In this document: positions 46,138 through 57,441 of the stretch, in pieces
How positions within the stretch are numbered: position 1 is the first letter of the stretch
How the letters are laid out: every line of letters begins with the position of its first letter
Assembly: GCA_023525975.1 (NCBI GenBank)
Contig: CM042021.1
Location: forward strand, 80,297,501 to 80,361,500
DNA: 64,000 nucleotides
Direction: 5' to 3'
From: Smallanthus sonchifolius
Taxonomy: Eukaryota; Streptophyta; Magnoliopsida; Asterales; Asteraceae
The notes under the pieces: model-generated
Seen by the model: only the letters and a program-made list of their open reading frames with translations
Database searches by the model: none
What the model was told of the DNA's origin: nothing
Translations under genes and position numbers: made by a program

Positions 46138-46380
46138 GTCGTACGAATGGCTACTATGATGAACTTCATTCGCACGAATGGCTCCTACCATTCGCACGAA
46201 TAGATCAAGTCTCCCGCTCATTTGTTCAAACTTCCAATCGCACGAATAGAACATTCCATTCGTACGAATAGAAAATTCCATTTGCACGAATAGAAAATTC
46301 CATTCGCACGAATAGAAAATTCCATTCGCACGAATAGAAAATTCCATTTGCATGAATAGAACATTCCATTCGCACGAATA
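46138..46380 (+). repeat. Element B leader palindrome cluster before gag, 22-bp phase
   Basis: Seven copies start every 22 bp at 46235, 46257, 46279, 46301, 46323, 46345 and 46367; unit CATTCGCACGAATAGAAAAT plus TC. Less regular copies precede them at 46138, 46167 and 46189. They lie in the transcribed leader, ending 60 bp before the gag ATG. Confidence 0.95.
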
Positions 46381-46440
46381 GACCTATTCGCATAAATCTC
46401 TTCTAAATTTTTTTTGTGTCGAAAAACTTCGTTTTTTACC

Positions 46441-49400
46441 ATGTCGGACTTAGCTTTTGTTGCCAGTCAGAACAGTAAAATCCAAAACTTGTTATTAATC
46501 GATAATGAAGCTGGAAATGCTAACAAAGCTCCAAAACTCATGACAATGGACGAATATCTTCACTGGAAAAACAGGTTTGAGATACACATTAATGGAGTTG
46601 ATACAAACTTATGGATGATGATAGAGAATGGATATCAAAAAGTGTTGAGTGAGGATGGAACTCCTGTTTTGGCTTCCCTTTTAAGCGAACAACAAAGAAA
46701 AGATTATGACTTAGAAAAGAAGGCATATGCTATCTTATCTCAGGCCATATCAAGAGAAATATTTCATCAATTCAGGCAGTTTACATCTTCAAAATCTCTG
46801 TGGGTTGCCTTAGAACAACGTCACGAAGGAAATGCTTCATTGAAAGCTATCAATGCTAAGGCCATTAAGAAGGAATTTGATAATTTCATGTATATTGGGA
46901 ATGAGTCCTTAGATGATCTATTTGAGAGATTCTATCACTTGATGAGTGAATTGCATGCCCATGAGATCAAAACAATGAAAGAAGAAAAGGTTCAATGCAT
47001 GGCAGATGCGCTACCACCAAAATGGGATTCATTCTTGATGGTTCTCAAACAGAACAAGACTCTTGAAACCATTGATATCAATGAATTTCTTCAGAAATTG
47101 AGAGAACAAGAGGTGATGAATAAGTGGAAGTTAAAGAGAGGTGTACAAGCTCAGGATCCTTCATTGTACTATTCCACATCAACTCAACAAAATGCTCCTT
47201 TGCAGACTGCGTTTGTATCAAACATGTCAAATGTTTCAGCCAGCCAGTCTTCAACAGCTCATGCTTCAGTTTCATCAAGCTCGGTTCCACAGCAGGGAAA
47301 TACTGCTAGTACTCCTACACCAAGCCCTATTAAATTGCAAACAGACAACTTCGACAAGGTTACTATCGAAGTGGCCAAGGAACACATGGCACTGTTGTCT
47401 ACCGTTGTCAATTCATATGACAATCTTGTTGCTGGACAGGTTGGAAACAGTCATCTGACAGCAGAAGACTATGCTCAGATTGATAAGGATGAAATGGATC
47501 GAATTGATATAATGTGGGCTCTTGCAAGTGCAGTCAGAAGAGCGAGAGATTATGTAAAAAGGACAGGAAAAACTCTCGAAGGGAACAAAGACACTACTTA
47601 TGGTTTTGATCTGTCTGCTGTTGTTTGTTTTAACTATGGTGAGAAAGGGCATTTTGCTAGGTAATGTGAAAAGCCTAAACAGACTGGAAACCGCAACCCT
47701 TTCAACAATCGTCAAAGCCAACCGAAGCCACAAAATCAAAATACAGAAACAAACCTTGTTCCAGTTACTCTTGCACAAGATAAGGACACTTCAAGTGGAA
47801 CAAAAGCTATGGTTGTTCAAACAGATGAGACTGTTGATTGGTCTTTTAAATTTGGAGCTGATGGTAGTTCAGGGGATAGAGCTTACATGGCAAAGGCTGT
47901 AGAAGTCAATGAAGAATCAGATTCTGATGCTGAGAGAGAGATTGCTTCAGAAAGTTCATCAGCTGCAGACGACACATCTTCAAACAGTTCTGGATTCACA
48001 GCTGAGAATGAAGATAAATCATCTGTTGTCTCTTCAAGTCAATCGACAGCTGATGTGGATGATAACAATTCCTCTTCTGAATCTACCTGTAGCTGTGCTT
48101 TTATGGTAAAAACATCCACAGGCATTCAGGTAAATTCTGACAGTTTTGAAAGTGAGTCTGAATCTCAACCGTGTTTAATTTGTGATGAACTTGAGAAGAA
48201 AGTTGAGACACTTAAAAGTCACAACACAGACTTAATTGCTGATTTAACTAATTGTCTTGAAGCAAACCGCGTTTTAAAGGGAAACGAACTTGCCTTCAAA
48301 AACAAAATTGATCTTTTAAACAGGCAAGTTCATGAATTAGAAATCTGTGTTATCAACAAACAAAATGCCATCACTTTTTATTTAAACACGATTGATGAAA
48401 CAAAGAAAAAGTTGGCGCTTGTCGAGTGTGATTATGAAACTTTAAATCAAAAGATGAAAAGTTATTCAAATTCTGCTTCCATTCTTGATTACATGATTTC
48501 ACGGCGTCCAGGAAAGAAAAATGCTGGGATGGGGTATAACAATTGTCCTCCACCGGTGTTGAATACTATGGTAAACACACCGGATGATAACCCAATCATT
48601 GACTTTAAGGTCAAAACGCCACTTGTCGTTGATCCAACCGAAGACAAAATTTCTCAACCAAAGGTTAACGATAATGGTGCTTCGACCTCGGAGTCCCAGT
48701 GTGTTGATGGAATGGTAGAAGAGTGGGATGAAGACGACGATGAGTGTCCTACTCGTGGTTTGGGACACAAAAACTCGTCTGCTCCACAGAATGACAGCAT
48801 TGGTATTTCAAAATCTGCTTCTAAAAATGTTTTTAAAATTAAACCAACCAATTGCAGTCCATCTTATCCCACTACTTCTGATCAGAAGAGTCAAGTAACC
48901 AAAGCCTCAATCAAAAAGGTTAATTTTGTTAAAGCTGGAGAGTCTGTTCAATCAAACAAGTCACTCTCTTCAGCTGAACAAAAAGAAGCTAAGGCTTGTG
49001 GTTCAAAAACTCACCAAAGTGAAAATCAATACAGATCTCCAAGGTTGGTTGAGCGGAGATACTGTTTTGAGTGTGGTACAAAAGGACACGTTGTTGTCAA
49101 CTGTCCTTATCTTCAGAAGCCAACTAAAAGAGTTAATTATTTTCCATAAAATAAACAAAAGTTTTTAAAGTCAAAATCTAACTCTTTTACCCAACAACAA
49201 GTGCATCAAAAGAAAGTTAAACAAAAGATGCATGACTTGTTGGTCACTGATTCGAGTTCCACACCTGTACAAATCGTTAAGCAATCCACTGTTTACCACA
49301 AACAGTCGTTGCACAAACAACATGTGTGGAAAGCAAAATCAGATGATGCTTCTGACGACTGTACTTCAAAGTCAAGTGGTTGTTCCAAAAATCCACAAGG

Positions 49401-49479
49401 ACAGTGGATGGATTGTACTGTTGTAGATGAGACTGGGAAACCCAAGACCGTAAAGACTTGGGTTCCTAACCTAAACTAA
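46441..49479 (+). pseudogene. Element B gag (two stops)
   Basis: I chose ATG 46441 (MSDLAFVAS) because it follows the leader; an upstream in-frame codon exists but lies in leader sequence. The N-terminal 230 residues are a copia gag core (LHWKNRFEIHINGVD, KSLWVALEQRHEGN, LPPKWDSFL). The first zinc knuckle (about 47626) reads CFNYGEKGHFAR and is then cut by TAA 47662-47664; its second Cys is Tyr. The frame continues with an acidic Ser-rich part, a coiled-coil part (48180-48480), and an intact second knuckle CFECGTKGHVVVNC (about 49066). A second TAA is at 49147-49149. The normal end is TAA 49477-49479 after KTWVPNLN. Pol lies in the -1 frame. Confidence 0.85.
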
Positions 49480-49499
49480 TTATTTTCCTTATTGTGCAG

Positions 49500-52400
49500 G
49501 TTGTCCTTTATAATCCTATTAGCAATATTTGGATTATTGATAGTGGGGCATCCAGGCACATGACTGGGAACTTAGCTCTCCTTTTCGACGTCAGAAATAT
49601 CAAAGGGGGCTATGTTTCATTTGCAGGCGATAAAGGTGGTTTCATCTCAGCTCAGGGAACACTGTCTAATGGAGCTGTCAGCTTTGAGAAGGTCAACTTT
49701 GTCAAACAGTTGGATAACAACTTACTTTCTGTTTCTCAAATCTGTGATAAGGAGTTCAAGGTTCTTTTTGATGACAAGCATTGTTATATCTTGAAAAAGG
49801 AGTTTATGATTCCAGAAGACATGGTGGTTATGTCTGCTCCAAGAATGAATGATCTTTATATTCTTGACATGTCACAAGCATCATCCTCAGTGTCCACAGC
49901 ATCATGTTTTGTTTCAAAAGCCACTGAGAAGGATTCTATTTTATGGCACAAAAGAATGGGACATCTCAGTCTCAGAAAAATGAATCATTTGGTGCACAAA
50001 AATCTTGTTGAAGGAGTCACTGTGAAAAGTTTTCATCTTCCTGACGTGTGTGTTTCTTGCAAGAAAGGCAAACAAACCAAGAAATCTCATAAACCCAAAT
50101 CTCAACATTCCATCACTATACCACTAGAGCTCTTACACATGGACTTGTTTAGTCCTATCAACCGGAAGAGTATTGCTGGAGACTTATATTGTTTGGTTGT
50201 GACGGATGAGTATTCAAGATATTCTTGGGTGATGTTCTTAAAAGAAAAATCTGAAACTTTTGAATATGTGGAGATTCTGATTACCAAATTGGAGTCTTTG
50301 TATAAGTTAAAGGTTAGGAGGATCCGTTCGGACAATGGTACTGAATTTAAAAATCATCTTATGGAAACTTTCTGTCAAAAACTTGGTATTCACCATGAAT
50401 TCAGTGCGCCATATGTTCCACAAATGAACGGTGTTGCTGAGAGGAAGAATCGGACCTTGATAGAAGCGGCAAGGGCTATGCTCGCTGACTCACACTTACC
50501 CGTGCAGTTCTGGAATGAAGCTATTGCTAATGCGTGTTACACGCTCAACCGGGTTCTAGTTATCAAGCGTCACGATAAAACTTGCTTTGAATTGTTGCAT
50601 CGACGGAAACCGAACTTACAGTATCTTGAACCGTTCGGCGCTCCATGTACCATGTTGAAAAAGGATGCTCATGGCAAGTTTAACGAGAAAGTAGAGGAAG
50701 GTTACTTCTTAGGGTACAGCACTCCCAATAAAAGAGTTTACAACAAAGCCTCTGGGAATGTAGAAGAATGGTACCATGTTGATGTTCAAAAGTATACCTC
50801 TCCTGCTGCTGGAAAAGGTTTTCCTTAGATGTTTGATTATGAAGAACTTTTTGCCTCGTTTAATCTTCCTCCAGAATGTTCAGATGAGGAGGTTGCTGTT
50901 CAAATGATGTATGATGCTCAAAACGCACCTGATGAACATGTGCAACCTACTCCCTCATCATCTGACATTCCTGAGTCCTCCATTAACACACAAGTCACAC
51001 AGGATGATGACTCTTCTTCTTCTTCAGAGTATGAGGGTTCTCGACAAGAAATAGACCAGGTGATTGAAGATCCTTCCCATGATGTTGTACAATTGAGTGA
51101 TGATGTTTCACATTCTGTGGAAATTGAACAGATTATCACAAACCTTGATCAAACTGTTGAGGTTCCTGCTCATCCCGTGGGTAGGATTGATAGAATTCAT
51201 CCTCAACAGAACATTATTGGTGATCCCACATCTGGTGTTAAAACTAGGGGTCAGATCAATTCTGGAGTCTACTCAGAAATCATGGAATCTGGTGTGGTCA
51301 ACGATTGTGCGCATTCATGTTTCGTCTCGCAAATCGAACCACGGTCTATAACAGAAGCTTTAAAAGAAGAATCTTGGGTAAATGCAATGCAGGAAGAACT
51401 ACTCCAATTTCAGAAGCTCGGAGTTTGGAAGTTAGTTGATTTACCAAAAGGAGCTAATAAGATTGGTACTCGATGGGTTCTTCGTTGCAAAAGGGATGAT
51501 CAAGGAATAGTCATAAGAAATAAGGCTCGTTTGGTCGTTCAGGGATTTAGGCAAATTGAAGGTATAGATTACAATGAAGTGTTTGCACCGGTTGCTCGTC
51601 TGGAAGCAATTCGAATTTTTCTTGCTTATGCATCCTACAAAAGGTTCAAAGTCTATCAAATGGATGTAAAGAGTGCTTTCCTTCATGGAGAAATCAGTGA
51701 AGTCGTATACGTCAGTCAACCTCCCGGGTTTGAAGATCCTATGCATCGTGACCGTGTCTACAAATTGGACAAGGCACTGTACGGATTGCACCAAGCTCCG
51801 CGAGCGTGGTACGAGACACTTTCCACTCATCTTCTGAACAATGGTTTTAGAAGAGGTGTCATCGACTGCACGTTGTTTATTCGGGAAAAGGGTGGAGAAC
51901 TTTTAATGGTACAGGTATACGTGGATGACATTATTTTCGGATCGACGAATGATGTTCTGTGCAAAGAATTTGAAAGAGTTATGCAGGACAAGTTCAAGAT
52001 GAGTTCCATGGGAGAGATGAAGTTCTTTCTAGGGCTACAAGTAGATCAATCTGAGACAGGGATTTTCCTTCATCAAACAAATTATGTTGGAGACATACTA
52101 AGCCGATTCAGTATGACTGATGCCAAACCTGCTGGTACTCCATTGGCGATCAATCACGGGATTTCGCCTGATGACAAGGGGGAGTATATTGATGCTACTC
52201 TCTATCGAGCCATGATCGGATCTCTCATGTATTTCACGGCATCTCGACCAGACATCATGTTCGCCACGTGTCTCTGTGCCCGATATCAGTCAAAACCAAA
52301 AGTCTCCCACTTAATTACTGTCAAAAGGATTTTTCGTTATCTGAAGGGTACTCCTGATCTTGGATTATGGTACTCTAATGATGATAACTTTGAGCTTACT

Positions 52401-52892
52401 GCATATAGTGATTCTGATTATGGTGGTTGCAAAACAGACTTCAAGTCTACATCTGCAGGGTGTCAGTTCTTTGGAAACCGTCTTGTGACATGGCAATGCA
52501 AAAAGCAGACTTCAGTGGCTACATCTACATGTGAAGCTGAATACATCGCTGCTGCCAGTTGCTGTTCACAGATTATCTGGATTCAACAGCAACTTCGGGA
52601 CTACGGTTGGCAATTCTCTAACACTCCTATTTATGTAGATAATTCTGCTGCCATAGCTATCACTAAGAATCCGATTCAGCATTCAAAAACCAAACACATC
52701 GGCATAAAATATCACTTCATTCGTGATTGTTTTGAAAAGAAACTTATTAATATGGTTCAAATTAACACTGATTTCCAAAAGGCAGACCTCTATACAAAAG
52801 CCTTTGACAAACCAAGATTTTTATTCTTGTTAGAGGTAAACGGCATGAAAAAGAAGGATGACGTTGTTCCGGACCAAGAGTCGAGTCAATAA
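49500..52892 (+). pseudogene. Element B pol (one stop)
   Basis: The open frame from 49494 has no ATG before the protease; it begins right at GTGCAG (49494-49499), so the frame needs splicing, frameshifting or another route. Protease DSGA 49539-49550; integrase zinc finger HKRMGHLSLRKMNH...CVSCKKGK; catalytic D in LLHMDLF, D in RSDNGTEF, E in NGVAERKNRTL; reverse transcriptase with YVDD 51918-51929; RNase H with YSDSDYGGC and STCEAEYIAA. Integrase before reverse transcriptase marks it as copia. TAG at 50826-50828 interrupts before FDYEELFASFN; element A has Trp at that place. All catalytic residues are present. Confidence 0.93.
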
Positions 52893-54516
52893 TCATTTTT
52901 TATCAATTACGTTCCTGTATATATATTTTCTTTCTTGTGTTTATTAAAAATCTCAAAAACTCAAAAAGATTTTTCATTTTAAGATTTTAGGGGGAGAAAA
53001 TGTCAGTAAGAAAATGATCTCTCGCTGAGAAAAATGATAGTACACAGACGCTAGTTATCTGAGACTCCAAAAAGATTTCTATATTGTGTACAGTTATTTG
53101 TGTACAGTTTGTTATTAAAAAAAAATATATTTTCCATTTTTGTACAGTCTAAAACCCAAAAACATCTGAAAAACTCAAAAATGAGAAATCGTATCCAACC
53201 TTTGGGAAGTGATGGCACACTAACCATATGTATGAAGCACATTGCATTTAATGTCATAGTGAATAGTCACACTAAGTCGACATGTGATGCATTGATAGAC
53301 TTAGCTTACTGAATCTCGACCATTGATGATCAATCTATACCATATTAGATATTGTCTTGTGAGTCACATAATGGTGAAAGGATTGATGAAAATCAACAAT
53401 AGAAACTGAAGGTGTTTCTCATTCTGTGCACACCAGTTATCATTGGTTTAATGAGATATCAGAAAGTAGTTATAAAATTAAAAATTAGATTCCGAAGTCG
53501 TATACGTGCCATATTGCCTTGTAAATACCTGGCTGAAGCCGTCCATGCGATTAAGAATAAAATAAAAGTATGAATCCGAATCCGTATATGTGCCATAATA
53601 CCGGGTTGCAGCCTGGTTGAAGCCATCCATGGGATAAGATGAACACAAACACCGTTAGCTGTATACGTGCCATATTGCCTTGTAAATACCTGGCTGAAGC
53701 CGTCCATGAGCTGATGGCTGTCACTGTGAATACTAAAAAAAAATTAAAAAAAAATAAAAAAAATAGAAAAAATTGGTGTAGTAAAGAAGTAACAGGGAAT
53801 AACTGAGATCTCATGAACTTATGATGACTGGTTAAGTAAGTTGTGCTGATTTGAAACATTAACATGTTTTGAAAAGTAATTCAAGTCAATTCTTAACTAG
53901 TGTGGGACACACAGATAATGGACTTAATCCTTCAAGATCATCTTGTAAGTGTTGAGAAAAGTTCTGCATAAGTTTAAGATGGACAAACATATCAATGATC
54001 GCATTTTGACTAAGTGTACTTAAAGCTCAGATAATTTGCAATGTTGCTGATTGCTATGAGTTTAGTACTGATCCTATGTTCGGATCTTTCTCACAAAAAG
54101 ATGTGTAAATACCATTGTATAGTTGTATCTACAAAATTCAAAATGTCTCAGATCATTAGTCACTAAGTCTGTATGATTTCTCATAAGGATCGTTCTTACT
54201 AAGACATGCGTGTATATATCTTGTTGATATTATTTTCAGCATTACATATTCAAAAATCCAAAAAGATTTTACTTTTCCTGAATTTTAGATTATCTGATAA
54301 GACTCGAACGACTGTCTGAAAATCAAAATTTGAAAACCGCTTGACTTCCTGATTGATCAAATCGTTCCTTTACTTCATAAACTATTCCAAAACTTCATAA
54401 TTGATCCCTCACTTCATAATTAAATGTAAATTACTTCATAATCAAATTGTTGTCAAGACCGATGTGGTCGGATACCCCATTTAACTTGAAAAGTTTAATT
54501 TGCATAAGGGGATTGT
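52893..54516 (+). other. Element B spacer after pol, with internal polypurine tract and repeats
   Basis: No credible ORF. At 52989-53000 AGGGGGAGAAAA is followed by TG (53001), like a second polypurine tract and LTR start. Three copies of a 48-bp sequence (GTATACGTGCC...GCCGTCCATG) lie at 53500-53547, 53584-53631 (divergent) and 53661-53708. An A-rich tract is at about 53733-53770. Confidence 0.65.
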
Positions 54517-54518
54517 CC

Positions 54519-54694
54519 CATTCGTACGAATGGATGAGCAAAATGGCTCACTCGTACGAATAGATGAGGAGAATAGCTCATTCACACGAATGGACTAACC
54601 AGAATGGTCCACTCGTACGAATGAGTGACAGAATGAATCAAGTCTAGCTCATTCGCACGAATGGACTGACCAGAATGGTCCATTCGTACGAATG
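54519..54694 (+). repeat. Element B promoter palindrome cluster before aORF, 30-bp phase
   Basis: Copies of CATTCGTACGAATG or CACTCGTACGAATG start at 54519, 54549, 54579, 54610, 54650 and 54681 (intervals 30, 30, 31, 40, 31), the same phase as in the LTR. Confidence 0.92.
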
Positions 54695-54707
54695 AACCAG
54701 GCCATCC

Positions 54708-54715
54708 TATAAAAA
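54708..54715 (+). promoter_or_regulatory. Internal TATA box upstream of element B aORF
   Basis: CCTATAAAAAGGC, 14 bp after the last palindrome. A leader of about 640 nt to the aORF ATG follows. Confidence 0.6.
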
Positions 54716-55026
54716 GGCACGTCTGTTTCATCCAATTCTGATTTTGAACAAAACTCTGTCAAATCACCGATCTAATCTTTCGATTTCATTTTACAGGTAT
54801 AACCCCACAAGTATTCATCAAGTGTATACCGATTCGTGGACGTTCGACTAGATTTAGGGCTCAAAACCTAAAACAAAACCTAAAAAAAACGTAAAAAGTG
54901 ACTTAATAAACCGATTAAAATGCTAAATACTGGTTGAAAACCATAATCGAGTGTTTTGGTGTCTTTTTCGGCAAATCTTTTCGTGTCTTGGTTGATTTTT
55001 GGACAATTTGGATCGCGACCCGTCTG

Positions 55027-55262
55027 TCGTACGAATGGACACACTCTTCATGTTCATTCGTACGAATGAGAACTCATTCACACGAATGAGCACTCATTCA
55101 CATGAATGAACACTCATTCGTACGAATGAAAACTCATTCACACGAATGAAACTCATTCGCACGAATGAATACTCATTCATATGAATGAAACTCATTCGCA
55201 CGAATGAATAGGCAGAATGATCCATTCGCACGAATGAACCAACTTTTTGGGTTCATTCGTAC
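55027..55262 (+). repeat. Element B leader palindrome cluster before aORF, 20-bp phase
   Basis: Copies start at 55055, 55075, 55095, 55115 and 55135 (20 bp apart), then 55154, 55174, 55193, 55223 and 55254. The first partial copy, TCTGTCGTACGAATGG (55024-55038), is the same as the start of the gag-leader cluster (46135-46150). Confidence 0.93.
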
Positions 55263-55354
55263 AAAGGGAAAATGGTCCAAAAGTTCATATTTCCAAAATC
55301 TTGCATGTACTGATCTGATGTGCTTCATGTTTTTGTGTTTACTGACTGATCGTT

Positions 55355-57121
55355 ATGGCGAACAGAGCTCCAGTTGTTCTTAAGGCTTCCATTAAAAGCA
55401 ACATATGTGCGTACATGATTCCTACATCAAAGAATGCACGACCGTTTGTCGGCATGATCGAATTTCTGTCTAGATCAAGGATTGCTCATGCTATATCCTA
55501 TCACTGCACTCCATATATGTCGCACCAAAGGGAGTTCTAGGCCTCTGCCGAGATTGACTGCGAGGTATCTCCACCGGTCATACGCGGGAAGATCGCAGGT
55601 CAAGATGTGGTTGTATCGGCAGCTCACATTCGCCGATTGTGTCAATCAGTGACACTGGATAAATATCTGGTCCGCGGATGCTTCATGAGAATAAAGTACG
55701 ACGGGAATGTTGCCGAAGGAGTTTTAAATAAAGCGAACCTCTGTCCGCAGTACAAGTATCTAGGACATGTTCTTCTACATTGCCTCGGTTCCCGTCGTGG
55801 CGGATTTGATGATATGCGCGAAACAATTCAAAGCGCATTCGTTGCATTGGTGTTGAACATTCCGTTCAACTTTTCCGAGATGGTGTTCACATATCTTAAG
55901 GAAAACATCTATCTAAAAGGGGACAATGCGTATCTTATGTACCCCAGATTCTTACAGATGATAATAGATGACCAACTTCCTCTTCTGCCAAGGTCAGACA
56001 TCGACATGATCAAGCTAGAACACATGACGGATATCACTCTCAACAGGGTACAGACCTACAGGGGAAGACCAACAAAGCCACCTCACAAAAGACTTATTGG
56101 ACATCTGGAAAATCCAGATTATGTGGCACCAACAAACAGAAAATGGCGTCATGATAACAGTGATTCTGACAGGGAGGATATTGTTGTACCTCCAGCTGAC
56201 GACCAAGATGATGACGACCAAGATGGTCAGGGAGATGGTGGCAATGCTCCTAATGTTCCATCTACCGCTGCCACCACCCACACTGTTGCTGCTATAGATT
56301 CTTCCCTTCCAACTAACCCAGAAGACGTTAACCTGGACACCGTCCTGTTTACTGATTCTGAGGACACTGAAGACGAATTTGTAATCAGTCAACAAGGGGC
56401 AAGATTGGTCGCAACAAAACGAAAAAGGGGAGCAGATCAAGGAAGCTCAAGGGTTGATGATGACGTCAGGGATGCTGACTTTGTCCCTGACTGTCCACAA
56501 GTATCTGCTGCTCCTTCTTCCCAATCTACCCCAGTCAAGAAAGGAAGAGTAAAGAGAATGGCCAAACGCCAAAAGTTTAAACTTGTCAGAAGGACGGAGA
56601 GCACCTCTGCTACTACAGCAACTGCCACTAGGTCTGAGGCTCCAATGTCAACATCTATGCCTCAGACACAAACTGTGCCTCCTCCCATCTACACGACTGC
56701 TCCTACATCACAGCCATCAACTATTCGAGCTGAATCTTCAATGTCACTGCCGACTGTCTCTCTACACGACCAGATCAGTACTTTAAACAGTTTGGTACTT
56801 CGTTTACTGGCTCAGAATGAAGAGCAATCAAAGCGTCTTGATCAACAGGGCTCGCAGATCAGTCAGTTGACTCTGCAAAATAATGAACAAGCCCAAGCCA
56901 TCACAAGTCTTTCCACTAGATGCAATGATCAACAAGCCCTCCTTCTCACTGCTACAAACCAGAATCAACAGTTGTCTACAACTGTTAATACACATGCTCA
57001 GAGGATACAAAGGCTTGAGGAGGAAAATAAGAGACTGTTGGAAGACTTAGAAAGCAGAAGAGACCCGACACCCAGAATTGAGGGTGCTCGCAAAGATGGT
57101 GATGATGGTGATGATGGTGAC

Positions 57122-57156
<35 letters not shown>

Positions 57157-57334
57157 CGAGGATGATGATGGTGACGATGATGATGATAATAATGACAAAG
57201 ATAAGGATGATGGTGCCAATGCTGGTGCTGCATCAAGTGCTTCAAAGACAGCAGAAGCAGAGACACGCACAAAGCAAAAATCAGACAAATCAGAAGGCCC
57301 ATCATCAGATACACAAAAGGGCACTGAAGGTTGA
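55355..57334 (+). pseudogene. Element B aORF1 (one stop)
   Basis: From ATG 55355 (MANRAPVVLK) one frame of 659 codons runs to 57334, broken only by TAG 55538-55540 where element A has Trp (FWETAEHD). Residues 1-240 form the conserved N-domain (FLSRSRIAHAI, IRRLCQSVTLD, NFSEMVF, LMYPRFLQMIIDD). Then an acidic linker, a basic patch (KKGRVKRMAKRQKFKLVRR, about 56540-56590), a Ser/Thr/Pro-rich part, a coiled coil of about 100 residues (56760-57060, LHDQISTLNSLVLRLLAQN), and an Asp tract encoded by a (GAT)n repeat (57094-57196). The basic patch could bind nucleic acid or act in nuclear import; that is inference. No signal peptide, membrane segment or known enzyme motif. Confidence 0.75.
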
Positions 57335-57441
57335 TAGTTTTTGTTTTAAGTGTTTTAAGTTGTCTTATTGTAAATATTAGATTATTATGTAAATAATTTC
57401 AGTTTTATTTTGATTAAATCAATGAAACTTCAAATTCTCAC

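Noticed and set aside
46235..46380. CRISPR-like array (regular 22-bp repeats; also 30-bp and 35-bp arrays elsewhere)
   Set aside because: The repeats are palindromes in tandem with conserved or very short spacers, lie in LTRs and leaders of plant retrotransposons, and no cas gene is present.
56985..57324. His-rich and Ser-rich minus-strand ORFs
   Set aside because: They are the complement of the (GAT)n Asp tract in aORF1.
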